Origin: Hyphochytrium catenoides
Taxonomy: Eukaryota > Sar > Hyphochytriomycetes > Hyphochytriales > Hyphochytriaceae
DNA: 64,000 nucleotides
Direction: 5' to 3'
NCBI GenBank assembly: GCA_900088475.1
Contig: FLMG01000787.1
Coordinates: 98,871 to 162,870, forward strand
The translations under genes were made by a program, and so were the position numbers. Below the pieces are notes generated by a model, which was given only the letters and a program-made list of their open reading frames with translations, did not search any database and was not told where the DNA came from. Positions 11,401 to 21,303 of this stretch are shown here, one piece after another. Positions within the stretch are counted from its first letter, which is position 1; each line of letters begins with the position of its first letter.

Positions 11401-14400
11401 AGGTGATTGAGATAAACAGCAGCCACAAACGAACCGGTAGGGTTATGCCCGCTGTTACAAGCAGCTGCGATTGGCCACCGTTAGCTGTTTGGCTGCGTAG
11501 TCAAGCTAAATATGTTTCTGACCTCCGCCTTTGGTCACCGCTAAAAAGGGAAGTACATCAAGACCCTCATCGGAGAGGCCACCCAGAGTCAGCGACTAGA
11601 TGAGAGAAATACCCCCGTTAACTCAAGGTGGGTGAATAGAGTCTTCCTACTGCAACTATGCAGCTGAGCTGTTCTCAACAGTCCGCAGCTGGAGGAAGAC
11701 GATAACCCCGAAACGAAGAAGAGAAGAGAGAGGAAGAGGAAACTGACGAATGGGAAAAAGAAGAAAGCGGAAAAAGGCCAGAAGCAAGGCAAACATGTGA
11801 AGCAGTCTCGGAAGTTAACCCTCCTCCTGTTCGAAGATGTTGATCAACTTTTTGAAGATGAAAAGGGCTTCATAAGCACCATAGTAGACCTGCTATCTAC
11901 TTCCAAATGTCCCATAGTGATGACTGCAGCAGGTAAGAGTCGAATCCTGGAGATAACATTTAGCTAAAATATATGGGCGTCCAGAGAGCAGTGGGGAGCA
12001 GAGGAGTGGTGAAAGTGCTCTTTGCGCATGCCTATTTCCTAAAGTAGTTGTTGCAACTTGATGTAGATTATCACTGGAGTTTAGGAAGCGTCCCTCATAC
12101 ACTACGACACTGCCATGGCCCTGGCGATCATCAACTTTCCTTTCTATTGGACTGCATGCTGTTAGCTGAGGGGGCAGACTGCACGAGGGAGGACATATCC
12201 TTCCTTGTCTACTATGCGCAGCACGACCTAAGAAAGGCAGTTCTAACTGCTCAGTTCTGGTTCCAAAAACACTCCTGCCCAACTTTGGGCCCTTCAAGTC
12301 AAGCTCCTTCTCGTTCGTCGCTTCTACCTTTTCTTAGTGCGAGAATACTGGGCGTGCATAGCTGGGTAAAGAGTGCCCGGGCAGTGCAGCACCTCATGGA
12401 TCAGGTTGACTCTGGCCTCCTACGTAAGGTGAGTATCTAGTTTCTCTAGTGGCTGACATTAAGTTCGTCCTGCATATTCTTCTTCAGGAGACTTCGAAGG
12501 GCGTGCTTTGCATCTGCTCTCTGGCTGAACTGTAGTCACTTTCACTCAGTCGTCCTTTCCAGATGCTATCTCTAGGCAATGAAAGCTATCTTCGGCGTGA
12601 GCTGGAATCGTTGCCCGTATTGGACCTGGACCTTGTGAATGGGGAACGGTCATTGGCCTACCCTCAAACTAGGTAGGGGACCTGCGCTATATTCTGCTCT
12701 AGTTCACGGACCAGCTGGGTCGTATAAGAATATAATTCTGCTTCTAGTCTCCGTCCGAACTTCCTTGATGATCTCTACCGCCTGCTTTCCAGAGATGCGA
12801 TTTCTGCTTTAATCCAACCTTCAATGTAACTTCATAGCCCCAATCTATCTCTTGCCAGACTTTAACATTTCCTCCTCGCCTTCAGCGATAGGCATTCTGA
12901 CCAAGCCTCAGCGGACCCATGGATAAAAGCACCAGAAATTCACTCACTCAGTCCAGACAAGTTTGTAGTCCATACCCCGGTCAGGGTCCAAGTATCGACA
13001 GTGGCGGAAGAAATGCTTCAAGTCATTATACGAGGAGCTTTTTTCGCCCAGAAAGTCAGGGGAAAAGAAGAGCTTCTTCCCGTCTCGGTTCAGATCGGAA
13101 ATATCTTTTGTCCGCAGGTGCAAGTAGTGTCAGGATCAGAGCTGAGGGCGGCACTTCCAATGGGTTCATTAGAGCTTCCGAAGGAGAAAGAAGAGGATAC
13201 CTTTGCCCAGCGAGGTATCAGAAAGAAGAAAAGGGGAAGATCCCTCTCTGCCGTTGAAGGGCTACGACTCTTTCGAAAAGTCAAGGTGACCATAGGAGGC
13301 TGCGATAGTGATTCTGATCCGCTGTCTCGACACTCAATAGAATCCCTTCTGGAGCTCCAGCTTTCTACGACGGAAAGGAAGCAAGCAGAAACAGAAGAAC
13401 GGGAGGAGCAAGCCGACCAGAACGAGAGGCCGATCTCTACAAATTTGAAAGATGTACCAAAAGCAACCAAGAGAAGGAGGTTAATAAGGCTCTCAGATAA
13501 ACTGGGCGGGGATTCTTCGGACGATGACCAACTCTGGGAAGACGAAGGATCCAAAGTGAAGCCGCTAATCAATGATGGAGGTGATGAGGACAAAGAAAGC
13601 GAAGAACTTTCAGTATCGTCCGAAAGTCCTTCCGCGCATGGAGGAGACGAGAACAAGCCAGAGAGCGACGAGAACATAGCTTCTCGCAGCAGCAAGAGCT
13701 CCATGGTCAACAGAGTTGTGGAGGAAGACGATTCAAAGATAGCAACGATTGCAGCCACGGACACTGCTGTCAGTCCACCGTCGCTGTCTAACCAATCAGG
13801 GCTAGCCATGGAACCTGAGGCCGGCAGATCAGACTCCACAGCTACCAGGAGAGAATCAACGGATGCCTGTCACGATGAATACGACATAAACTCAGGCTCT
13901 GACCCTAAGATAGAAGACACCCCTGAATCACAAGACATGCAAGATTCAGACAACGAACAGGCAAGCTCCTTTTTCCTACCCCCAGAGAGTGTTAAGTTGA
14001 GCGGGACCAGAGAGATCCCTAACGTCGAGCTAAAGAGTCTAGCGGATGAACAAACGGAGCGAGGTATATTGGAGGCACTGGAAAGAATGGTTACCAGTAC
14101 TGAAGCCTTCTCTGCATCTGACTTGATGGAGAAGACCTACTTTCAAAGTTGCACGGTAAGAACAAACATACTGACGAGATAGGCGTGCGATGGCTGGGTG
14201 TTTGTGACTACCCGGCAATAGCTGATGCATTATTTTCTATTCTAGGTGCCCTTTAGCATACACAAGGAAGAACTGCTCTCGTCTGCCACGATTAGTGTGC
14301 TTGAGGCAGAGTTCCAGAGTGTTCCATATAACACCCATGACCTATCCGATGGACATGCTTCATTTCTCCGAACACTTACTGTCACCATGGAGGGTACCGG

Positions 14401-15208
14401 ATATGGTCAATGCCTCTTGTCAGATCATGCGTGCCTAGAGGATGCCAAGAAGCACTCACACCTCAACCAGTTTCTCCTCGAGGGTCTTGAGAAAGCGGAG
14501 GCTCGGATGCGCTGGTAGGGGATCCGCGACTAAATGGCCTAAATGGAATAAAGGCTCACTCATTAACCCAAACCTACCCTGATCCTCCTTTTCCTCTGAT
14601 TCCTTCTTCTCCGGTACCGTGGCGGAGCAGTCGCGAAGGGTCAGATGACCTGACGCATATCTGGGCTCAGGATACAACGTAAGACGGCTAGACTTTTTGC
14701 GATCTTTCTCGGTTTTAGTGTCTACCTTGGTGTTCAGAAGCTCTCTGCGTCTCATACTTCCAGCTATTCCGCTTCGCTCTGCTTACTGTTGCCCAGACCT
14801 TTTGAGTCAATGATGTCTGTCCTCTTTGTAGCTTTGTCCATGGCGTGCATCTAACAGGCGTGAGTTATCCCAGGTTCGGCACCAGGCGACAATTCTATGA
14901 GGAGTTCGCTCCAGTTCTTGGACTGATAAACAAAGCAGAGGCCACCAGAAGGGAAGACCAAAGAAGGAGAAGGTAAGACTTCCACTCTACACCTCTCTGG
15001 CTGCACCGCATGCATTCGCCATCAGAATTAGTCGCCCGACCGCATTCTTTTCTGTGTAGCTGACATGTGGGCAGCACTCTTTATGTAGAGCTGACATCTA
15101 TGATGACCCGTTTTCTCTAGGTTCGACCACTACCTACTCTCAAAGCGCATTTTACACTCCGACGAAGATATTTATTGCTGTGCTGCTGCTTCTGTCTATT
15201 CCTCATGA
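8483..15208 (+). CDS. ATAD5: ATAD5/Elg1-type PCNA-unloading AAA+ protein
   Basis: Large subunit of the RFC-like complex that unloads PCNA from chromatin in the nucleus. Sixteen exons join in frame: 8483-9676, 9848-10286, 10400-10644, 10813-10906, 11052-11209, 11346-11436, 11549-11627, 11682-11932, 12085-12428, 12563-12672, 12748-12825, 12886-14155, 14246-14514, 14631-14678, 14874-14972, 15121-15208. The total is 4857 bases, about 1618 residues, against about 1840 in human. The Lys/Glu-rich N-terminus is disordered. PWTDKYRP precedes the AAA+ module. Walker A is GKTSSGKT in exons 5-6, followed by VYACATELGFEVIEINSS and EATQSQR, both hallmarks of ATAD5 rather than RFC1. Walker B is LLLFEDVDQLF in exon 8. 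A lysine-rich insert separates the two Walker motifs. The long acidic exon 12 follows the AAA+ lid, and the C-terminus (FGTRRQFYEEFAPVL, then RFDHYLLSKR) matches the family tail. The exon 3 acceptor could instead be about 18 bases downstream. Confidence 0.93.
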
Positions 15209-15459
15209 CGGTATATGTGTTGAGTGGGCTAAAGTAGTCAGAACAGAGATTGATACTAGTATGCTGGCCGCATCTGCCTTGCATGGGGTCGTATGACGGT
15301 AATAATATACATATCATCCATCGCTGTACGGCAGGTTCTCCTCCTCAAAAACTCTCCTCCTTCTCCGCTTGCGTCATAAGTCATTGACTAAATTTGGGTT
15401 ACCTAGGCGCGGCGAGTGTGCGCCGAGCGGCCACTCTCTCTTGATCGGCCCTCTTACTG

Positions 15460-16874
15460 CTACCTCGTTGCTTCCGAAGGTTGCTTTCTTTGGTAAAGCT
15501 GAAGGTTAGACTCAGAGTCTCTGACATCCGGTTCCCAATGTGGGAAGTGGTAAACAAGGGTCACTACTGCCATTCCTCGCTGTTCATGAAGCTGCTTGAC
15601 CAGGGGCTCTAAGACCTGATACAATGAGAGATGCGGAGTAGCATGGCAAAAGTAGGGGTAACGTTCAGCGAGGCGGCATTAGAGGAGGAGGTGGATGGGA
15701 GGCCAACGAGCAAATCGGCCAACTGTGCATACTAAGAGAGAGCAAAAACAGTCAAAGAAGTAGCTGCGGAATGAGCCATCGTTGTCACGAAAGGAGATGT
15801 ACCGAGGGAGCAGATCATTTATACGCAGATGAGAGAGTAGAGATCGCTGGCAAGAGAGTAGAGGCTCTCAAATGATAAGTTTTACGGTTAAACTAAGGAA
15901 AGTCAAGCAGAAAGTGTAGGACACTTAGAGAAAAGGACAACTTTGGAAGGACAAAACAGGCAGCTTGGAAGGGTAAACCCAGGTCAGAGGAGATATTCAC
16001 CTGAAGAAAGGTCGGGTAGACATAAAGAAAGATAACGGTGCAACGTTCCAGAGGAAGCTTTTGAACCTCACTCCTCTGGGAGAAATCTGCCACCTGGAAG
16101 GTCAACAGATGTTCCACTTGATGGAGATGGCTGAGCCTTTGGGCCTGCGGGGTGGTCCGGACATGCTCGTCAGCGCAACGTTCATGTCAAATCTCTCTAC
16201 TCTCACGGCTCAGTTTGCTGTTCTAGGTCATGACGCTTTGCGCTCTTTGCCGTTCGTCGTCTCTCGGTCCTTTTGTTCCTAGTCCCTCTCCACTCCTAGC
16301 TCTCTCTATCTCCTCTATCTATTTATCTGTACCTTTCTTTCTTCTCCTCTCTCCCTTCTCTCCTCTCCCTCTCATGGAGCTCCACCTCTCTCTCTCTCTT
16401 CTGCCATCAGAACCTTTCAATCGATCTACGTTGTAATACAACTAGGCCCAACTTCAAGCTCCCACTCGGCTTCTTTGTGGACGTAGCCTTGGCCTAAACC
16501 GACAGAATAACTAGGATTGCGGTCCTGGTGTTACTCGTTAACATACATTGCTAATGCAATCCGCAGAAATGTCATAGCCCAGCCCTTGACAACCAGTCTT
16601 TAAAGCTGCCAGGATCAGGACCCGGCCGTCCCCGCAACCAATATCAAGAACGCAATCGTCGGCTTTTACTTCTGCTAGGGAAAGGAACCTAAACACTCGC
16701 TCTGTCAAGGTCAGCAGCAGGAATGGGCCCCGTTTGGCTATGGTTCGTACCTTTCGAGGAAGAGAGGAAGGGTGAGAGCCAGGTGCCACGGTTCTCATCG
16801 TCTAGGAACGCGTCAAAGTGCTTCTGCTCTAGCTCTTGAGCAGATTCTTCTAGCTCTGCTTCATGGATCTCCAT
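15460..16874 (-). CDS. Class I SAM-dependent methyltransferase, small
   Basis: Five exons join with matching phases: 16751-16874, 16547-16701, 16440-16493, 16001-16093 and 15460-15615. The total is 582 bases, 193 residues. The SAM-binding motif I is VLDIGCGDGRVLI, preceded by SPFLSSSKERVFRFLSLAEV. Motif II is GLGYDIS, with VADFSQRS further on. A strand TVIFLYVYPTFLQ lies before the C-terminal half, which ends VVTLVYHFPHWEPD. This order resembles the FAM173/ATPSCKMT-type protein-lysine methyltransferases and related small Rossmann enzymes, but I cannot name the substrate. The third exon (18 codons) is the least certain. The start is the first ATG in frame; there is no obvious targeting signal. 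It converges tail-to-tail with the ATAD5 gene, 251 bases apart. What is certain is the fold, not the function. Confidence 0.82.
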
Positions 16875-17148
16875 CACGAATGCCTTTTTGGCCTAGGGCA
16901 TCTCCCTACAGTCCCTGTCAACCTCCTTTGTCGCGTGTGTCTCAAAGCGCCGGAGCCGCGCCAGTTAAAGTCCATCATCCTGACAGGCCGCCACGAAGTA
17001 GCTACCAGGACGCTGAAAAGTGGAGGAAACTCTCATTGCACCTCACTTCTGATCCTCATTCCAAATAAAAAAGCGCTCTCTAAGGAATAGGAACTACAAT
17101 CATTGTTTCTATTTCTAATAAGGCATTGATGAAGCGGTAATTAGGATA

Positions 17149-19545
17149 CTAGGGAAGCTCCATCGAGTCTTCAGATTCTGTCCTGCCGGTCCCATCATGA
17201 TGAACACACTTGCATAACAGAGAGAGAGAGTACATGTCATCCTCAGAGGCGATCAGTCGCTCGGGAGGGATGCAGCTGTCTTCATAGAGGAAGAGATTCA
17301 TAGAGGTTTGGCCAAGGAAGTCTAACCTCTGATGCTCTCCTTTGCGCGTGCACTGGAAGAGTCTCATGCTATCCGAGTGCTCGATCCGGATCTCAGACTC
17401 CCGAGCAGCAGCGTTTACCAGACAGAAGTCCACCATGAACTCGTCAGGCTCATAGGTAGAGCAGAGTCCAGCGAGACTGCTGTCATGCCTTGTTCGCTGG
17501 TGTATCTCGGAGTTTATCTCGTCAGTACATGACTGCAACAGCTTGGCCACGGTCGCCTCGTCACACACCCGAAGTTCACAAGGGCAGTAACCTGATGGCA
17601 CGCCCGCGCTTGCACAGCTACGATTGAGGGGCAGTGGTTCTAGAAGTGACTGACCCAGCTGTGTTATATGTTGATCGGGAGCTGCGTTTGTCGTTGAGTC
17701 TTCACCATGGGGAGCTTGAGAAGTAGGAACACCTCTAAGGTGGTTGTCCTCTTGAACAGCTTCTAGTCTTTCACCCCTATTCCCCAGCAGGAGGTGCATG
17801 ATGGTTTGATAGAGGTCATGGTGCGTGGTAATAGATACCTGGTTCTTTTTCAGGGCTTTCTGCAGCTCGGGCTGCTTCGCCAAAAGCTCCCGAGGAAGCG
17901 CCGCAAGCAGAGGAGGATTTTTATGGTGGACAAAGCCCGCTGCATCTTCATACTCCAAACCGTGATGGCGCCCGTGATCGGAGGCTATGAAGACAGCACT
18001 TCTGGGAGGTAAGACACCATCCGCGGGGTTCAGCAACTGCCTCAAGGAAGCCACAAAGGCCTTATCCACACTGCTATAGACCGCATCTTCAACATGGGCA
18101 TCGTGAAACAGGACTGTTGAGAACGTCCTTCTTGTGCGGTGATGCTTGAGAAAGGAAGAAAGGTACTCGAAGCCATAGCTGAAGGTTGGCTTTTGGCCGA
18201 CACAGAGTTCATAGTCACTGACGTACGTCGGGGTAGTGAACGTTACATCGTCTACCATTCTGACGTGGGCCTGGGAGATGCCTTTAGGGTACCGACAATT
18301 AGGCTTGGCCCAATCCGATGGGGCAAAGACAGCTTGAGGGAAACAATGCTGAGCCGGCAACTGGCCCCTAGAGAGTCCGTAGTCAGTCACTAGTCCTAAA
18401 TGGTAAGAGCTCCACGAGGTCTTACTAGGATAGCCTCCGGGCAAGTTATCGAAGAGCATTGTGTTGAAGTCCAGCTTCTCCGCGACATCAAAGAGCCAGT
18501 TGGCTCTCACCTGTTCCGAGGGCGGAATTCCTTCCTCGCCCATATGCTCGAACACTTCTGGTTCTAAGCCTGAGAACATCGCGCCATAATTTGGGGCACT
18601 GCTCTCGCCTTGTACTGTGTGCCTCCGGAAGTCAAACACTTGATAATCTGCTGCGTCGTTGCTAGTCTGCAGGCTCTGTAGATACTTCGCGGTCTCAGGG
18701 AGGAGGGCAGCAAACTTTTCTCTTGAGATGCCATCAAGCATAAAGACAACTATGTTTTCCACCATAGGCTTGGCACTCTTTAGTCTCTCTCTCAGGTCTT
18801 CTGTCAGCTCTGGTGCTATAGGTTTCCGCTCAAGCCGCTCCGCTTCAGCAAGATACCGAGGGGGCAAGACTGCCACCTCTTGTCTCCCTTCACACTCCAC
18901 GGTAATAAACTCAACATCTTTATCGAAAGGTAGCATGGGGCCACTTTCCAGGGTCCACGCAGAGTCACCATTGCCTCTGTATCTGTAAGGGAGAGTACCG
19001 CACTTGACGCGAACCTTATCCCACTCTGCAGCCAAAAAGCTTGGCTGGTCCGAAGGCTCAATCATCAACTCCGGAAGAAGGGTCAGGTAGGCATTTATGT
19101 CTTCATGATGGGGGAGAGGGCATGTCCTCGTCTGCGCTATCATCTCCGCTGTCTCCCAGTTGATTTCATTACTCTCAATATAAGCTTCCAGCATTGCATG
19201 ATCTCCAAACTCTAAGATGGAAGTAAGGGAGCTCGGGTCAACTCGCGCACCTTTGTCCGCTCTCATGCGCTGAGAAAGATCCTGGAGCAATGCGATGCCT
19301 TTTTGCGCTGCTGAAGGATCGAAGAGGGTAAGAGTACCAAGAATCGCGAAGGAGCCCAGCAAGAAAATCGCAAACTGAATTCTTCTTGTTCGGGCCTGAT
19401 GACCCGAAAGCTGAGATTTCCTCTTGTCTGGCTTGGGAGTCGGATAAACGCTATCCTCTTCGAGAGGTCCCGCAAGAAGGTTCTCAGCCTCTTGTTGGTC
19501 AGGCTTCGGCTCAGCTTCTCGCTGAGAGGCTCTGCGCGAGGACAT
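17149..19545 (-). CDS. DUF229 membrane-anchored sulfatase/phosphatase-fold protein
   Basis: Intronless, 798 residues. A short cytosolic-looking tail rich in Arg/Glu is followed by a hydrophobic segment at about residues 56-75 (QFAIFLLGSFAILGTLTLF), which suggests a type II membrane anchor with a lumenal or extracellular body. The central domain is DUF229, of the alkaline phosphatase/sulfatase superfamily. NIVVFMLDGISREKF (264-278) carries the first metal-binding Asp, SSAPNYGAMFSG (about 315-326) sits where the nucleophile usually lies, HDAH (about 481) and ASDHG (about 521-525) provide further metal ligands, and HHKNPPLLAALP follows as in the family. The C-terminal third holds a Cys-rich region (SGYCPCELRVC and later cysteines), consistent with secretion and disulfides. 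The family is poorly characterised and the substrate is unknown. Confidence 0.88.
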   Translation of the reverse strand: MSSRRASQREAEPKPDQQEAENLLAGPLEEDSVYPTPKPDKRKSQLSGHQARTRRIQFAIFLLGSFAILGTLTLFDPSAAQKGIALLQDLSQRMRADKGARVDPSSLTSILEFGDHAMLEAYIESNEINWETAEMIAQTRTCPLPHHEDINAYLTLLPELMIEPSDQPSFLAAEWDKVRVKCGTLPYRYRGNGDSAWTLESGPMLPFDKDVEFITVECEGRQEVAVLPPRYLAEAERLERKPIAPELTEDLRERLKSAKPMVENIVVFMLDGISREKFAALLPETAKYLQSLQTSNDAADYQVFDFRRHTVQGESSAPNYGAMFSGLEPEVFEHMGEEGIPPSEQVRANWLFDVAEKLDFNTMLFDNLPGGYPSKTSWSSYHLGLVTDYGLSRGQLPAQHCFPQAVFAPSDWAKPNCRYPKGISQAHVRMVDDVTFTTPTYVSDYELCVGQKPTFSYGFEYLSSFLKHHRTRRTFSTVLFHDAHVEDAVYSSVDKAFVASLRQLLNPADGVLPPRSAVFIASDHGRHHGLEYEDAAGFVHHKNPPLLAALPRELLAKQPELQKALKKNQVSITTHHDLYQTIMHLLLGNRGERLEAVQEDNHLRGVPTSQAPHGEDSTTNAAPDQHITQLGQSLLEPLPLNRSCASAGVPSGYCPCELRVCDEATVAKLLQSCTDEINSEIHQRTRHDSSLAGLCSTYEPDEFMVDFCLVNAAARESEIRIEHSDSMRLFQCTRKGEHQRLDFLGQTSMNLFLYEDSCIPPERLIASEDDMYSLSLLCKCVHHDGTGRTESEDSMELP

Positions 19546-19719
19546 TGTCCAGGGCTCGATAGCACCGCAGGAGGGTTGTCTACCAATAGATTTTCCCTGC
19601 GTTCCTTACCACGCTGCTTGATGTTGGGGCTAGCTGGAGATAGACGTCACTTCACTAAGCCACCGTGAGGCAACCCGAGAGCATGCGAAGAGAAAGCCCA
19701 CTGATGGAGGTCTAACCTC

Positions 19720-19935
19720 TCACCGTGCGAGATAGCCACGGCTTGCACGGTAGCCGGCAGCTCGGAGAGGCATGAACAGGTTCGCCTCCGTCCAGGGCTG
19801 GCAATGAGTGCAGATGGTAAGGTGTGGAAGGTAGGCCTGGTCTCCAATGACGATGACGATCCTCTCCTCATCGTCTGAGGTTGAAGATGAAAGGACATGG
19901 ACGAAGGGAACGCCACCAGGATTCAAACCGTACAT
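19720..19935 (-). CDS. Hypothetical 71-residue ORF
   Basis: Starts at a real ATG and encodes 71 residues, including DDEERIVIVIGDQAYLPHL and a CTHC pair. The composition is protein-like, but I recognise no family. It lies upstream of the DUF229 gene on the same strand, so it could be a small independent gene, an upstream ORF, or an exon of an unrecognised 5' extension. Nothing in its surroundings decides between these. Confidence 0.28.
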   Translation of the reverse strand: MYGLNPGGVPFVHVLSSSTSDDEERIVIVIGDQAYLPHLTICTHCQPWTEANLFMPLRAAGYRASRGYLAR

Positions 19936-20403
19936 TCAACTTCAATCTTACAGATTCGAAATACGTCTTTGTAGACTCTCCATAGTAAGTGGCTAGTTCT
20001 AACAGTCGTACAGTTTTCACGTAGTGGCAGAAAATACACTCTCGATCCAGATGTTCTTGGAAGAAAGTTGGGAGAAATGAAATGTGATGATTATCACTAT
20101 CCGATTATCAATAGGATGCGAGCTGAAGAAGCGGTTCTCAAAGAGCTTTTGAGAGATTGAAGACGCAATGGCCTCTCAGATAACCAAGTAATCGGCCGCA
20201 CACTGTACAACTGTACAAGCAGGAGGCTCAGGGCTCAGACGCTCCAAGCTGCTGCTGCTGCCTCTCCCCACCCTCGTGGTGACTTCGTTGGAATGGAGGA
20301 TAATGTCCCAAAAACTGACTGTGTCCGCCGGTTGGACTGAACTTTCTCCCGCACACTCCAAATCAGCGCGAAAGAAGGAGGATACCCGTATGAAAAGAGT
20401 TGG

Positions 20404-20600
20404 GATAGGCTCTTATCATTCAGCGCTTAAAGGAGCGGGGTGCCTGTAGGAAGAAAGCCAGGATAGGCTTTCTTCACCCAGAGCTCAAACGAGGAAATTG
20501 CCCGTAGGAACAGGGCTGCTAAAGGCTTCCATTACCCAGAGCTTGACGAAGAATCGGGAAGCCGGTAGGACTAGAGCTGATATAGGCCTCGATCACCCTA
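20404..20600. repeat. 58-61 base tandem repeat, about 3.5 diverged copies
   Basis: Units start near 20404 (GATAGGCTCTTATCA), 20462 (GATAGGCTTTCTTCA), 20520 (TAAAGGCTTCCATTA) and 20581 (TATAGGCCTCGATCA). Each full unit continues with a CCAGAGCT-like core and a G(T/G)AGGA box near its end. Copies have diverged, and the spacing is 58, 58 and 61 bases. The period is not a multiple of three, so this is not a coding repeat. Confidence 0.75.
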
Positions 20601-21303
20601 TAGTGTATCAAATCATTGACCTGTGGCCCCGGGTGAAGAAATGAAGTCAGTATTATTTGAGATCTCGGAGAGAACTGTAGCTTACCAGCTGTGCACAAAG
20701 GCTACAGGTGCTGGCATGGCATCCGTAAGCAGTTTATCCTCGGCATTCGTGGCCATTTTTGTTATATCTTATAAAGAGTCCTCCCTACCAACAGTGGTTG
20801 ATGTCATTGCTTGATCCCAACTACAAGGATCAATATTCATGTGACAATCTACTAGTCCAAACCTTGTTTGGGCATGAGCGAGCAGTTTCTTAAGAGGGGC
20901 AAGGAGCTAAAGGGGCAGGCAACTGTCTATGGTGCTTTTTAAGAGGACAGTAAGCTATGTATCGAATCAGGTTGTCCACCCCGTCACAACTCTTGAAAGC
21001 GCATTCCTGTCATAAACGCTATAGCAGAGAACAAGGTCAACGGTTGTGACCAGGCCTTCCTCTTACTTCACTGGCCGGAGCTCACTGGTCTTGACTGGGC
21101 ATGCGGTAGGAAGGAATTTTGACCGATACCGAGCCGGAGTGTGTGCTCATGGGACAGGATGCGAAAACAAACCCAAGCTCCTTGTCACTCCAACCCTGTC
21201 ACTCCAAGATCTCTTGCTAGTTGTCAAAACACTAAGTAGAACTCTAGATAAGAGTGACCGTGGCGTACATTAATGGCAGGACTTACATTCAATCAAACAT
21301 CTA

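Larger units (their letters stand above)
19546..21303. other. Intergenic region with small ORF and tandem repeat
   Basis: About 1.75 kb separates the DUF229 start codon from the end of the START-FYVE gene. It holds a short ATG-initiated minus-strand ORF, a 58-61 base tandem repeat and otherwise unremarkable sequence. No RNA gene or recognisable mobile element is visible. The stretch immediately 5' of 19545 should contain the DUF229 promoter. Confidence 0.5.

Noticed and set aside
13090-13839. 249-codon minus-strand ORF antisense to ATAD5 exon 12
   Set aside because: Shadow of a Ser/Glu-rich exon; its own sequence is Ser-rich low complexity.
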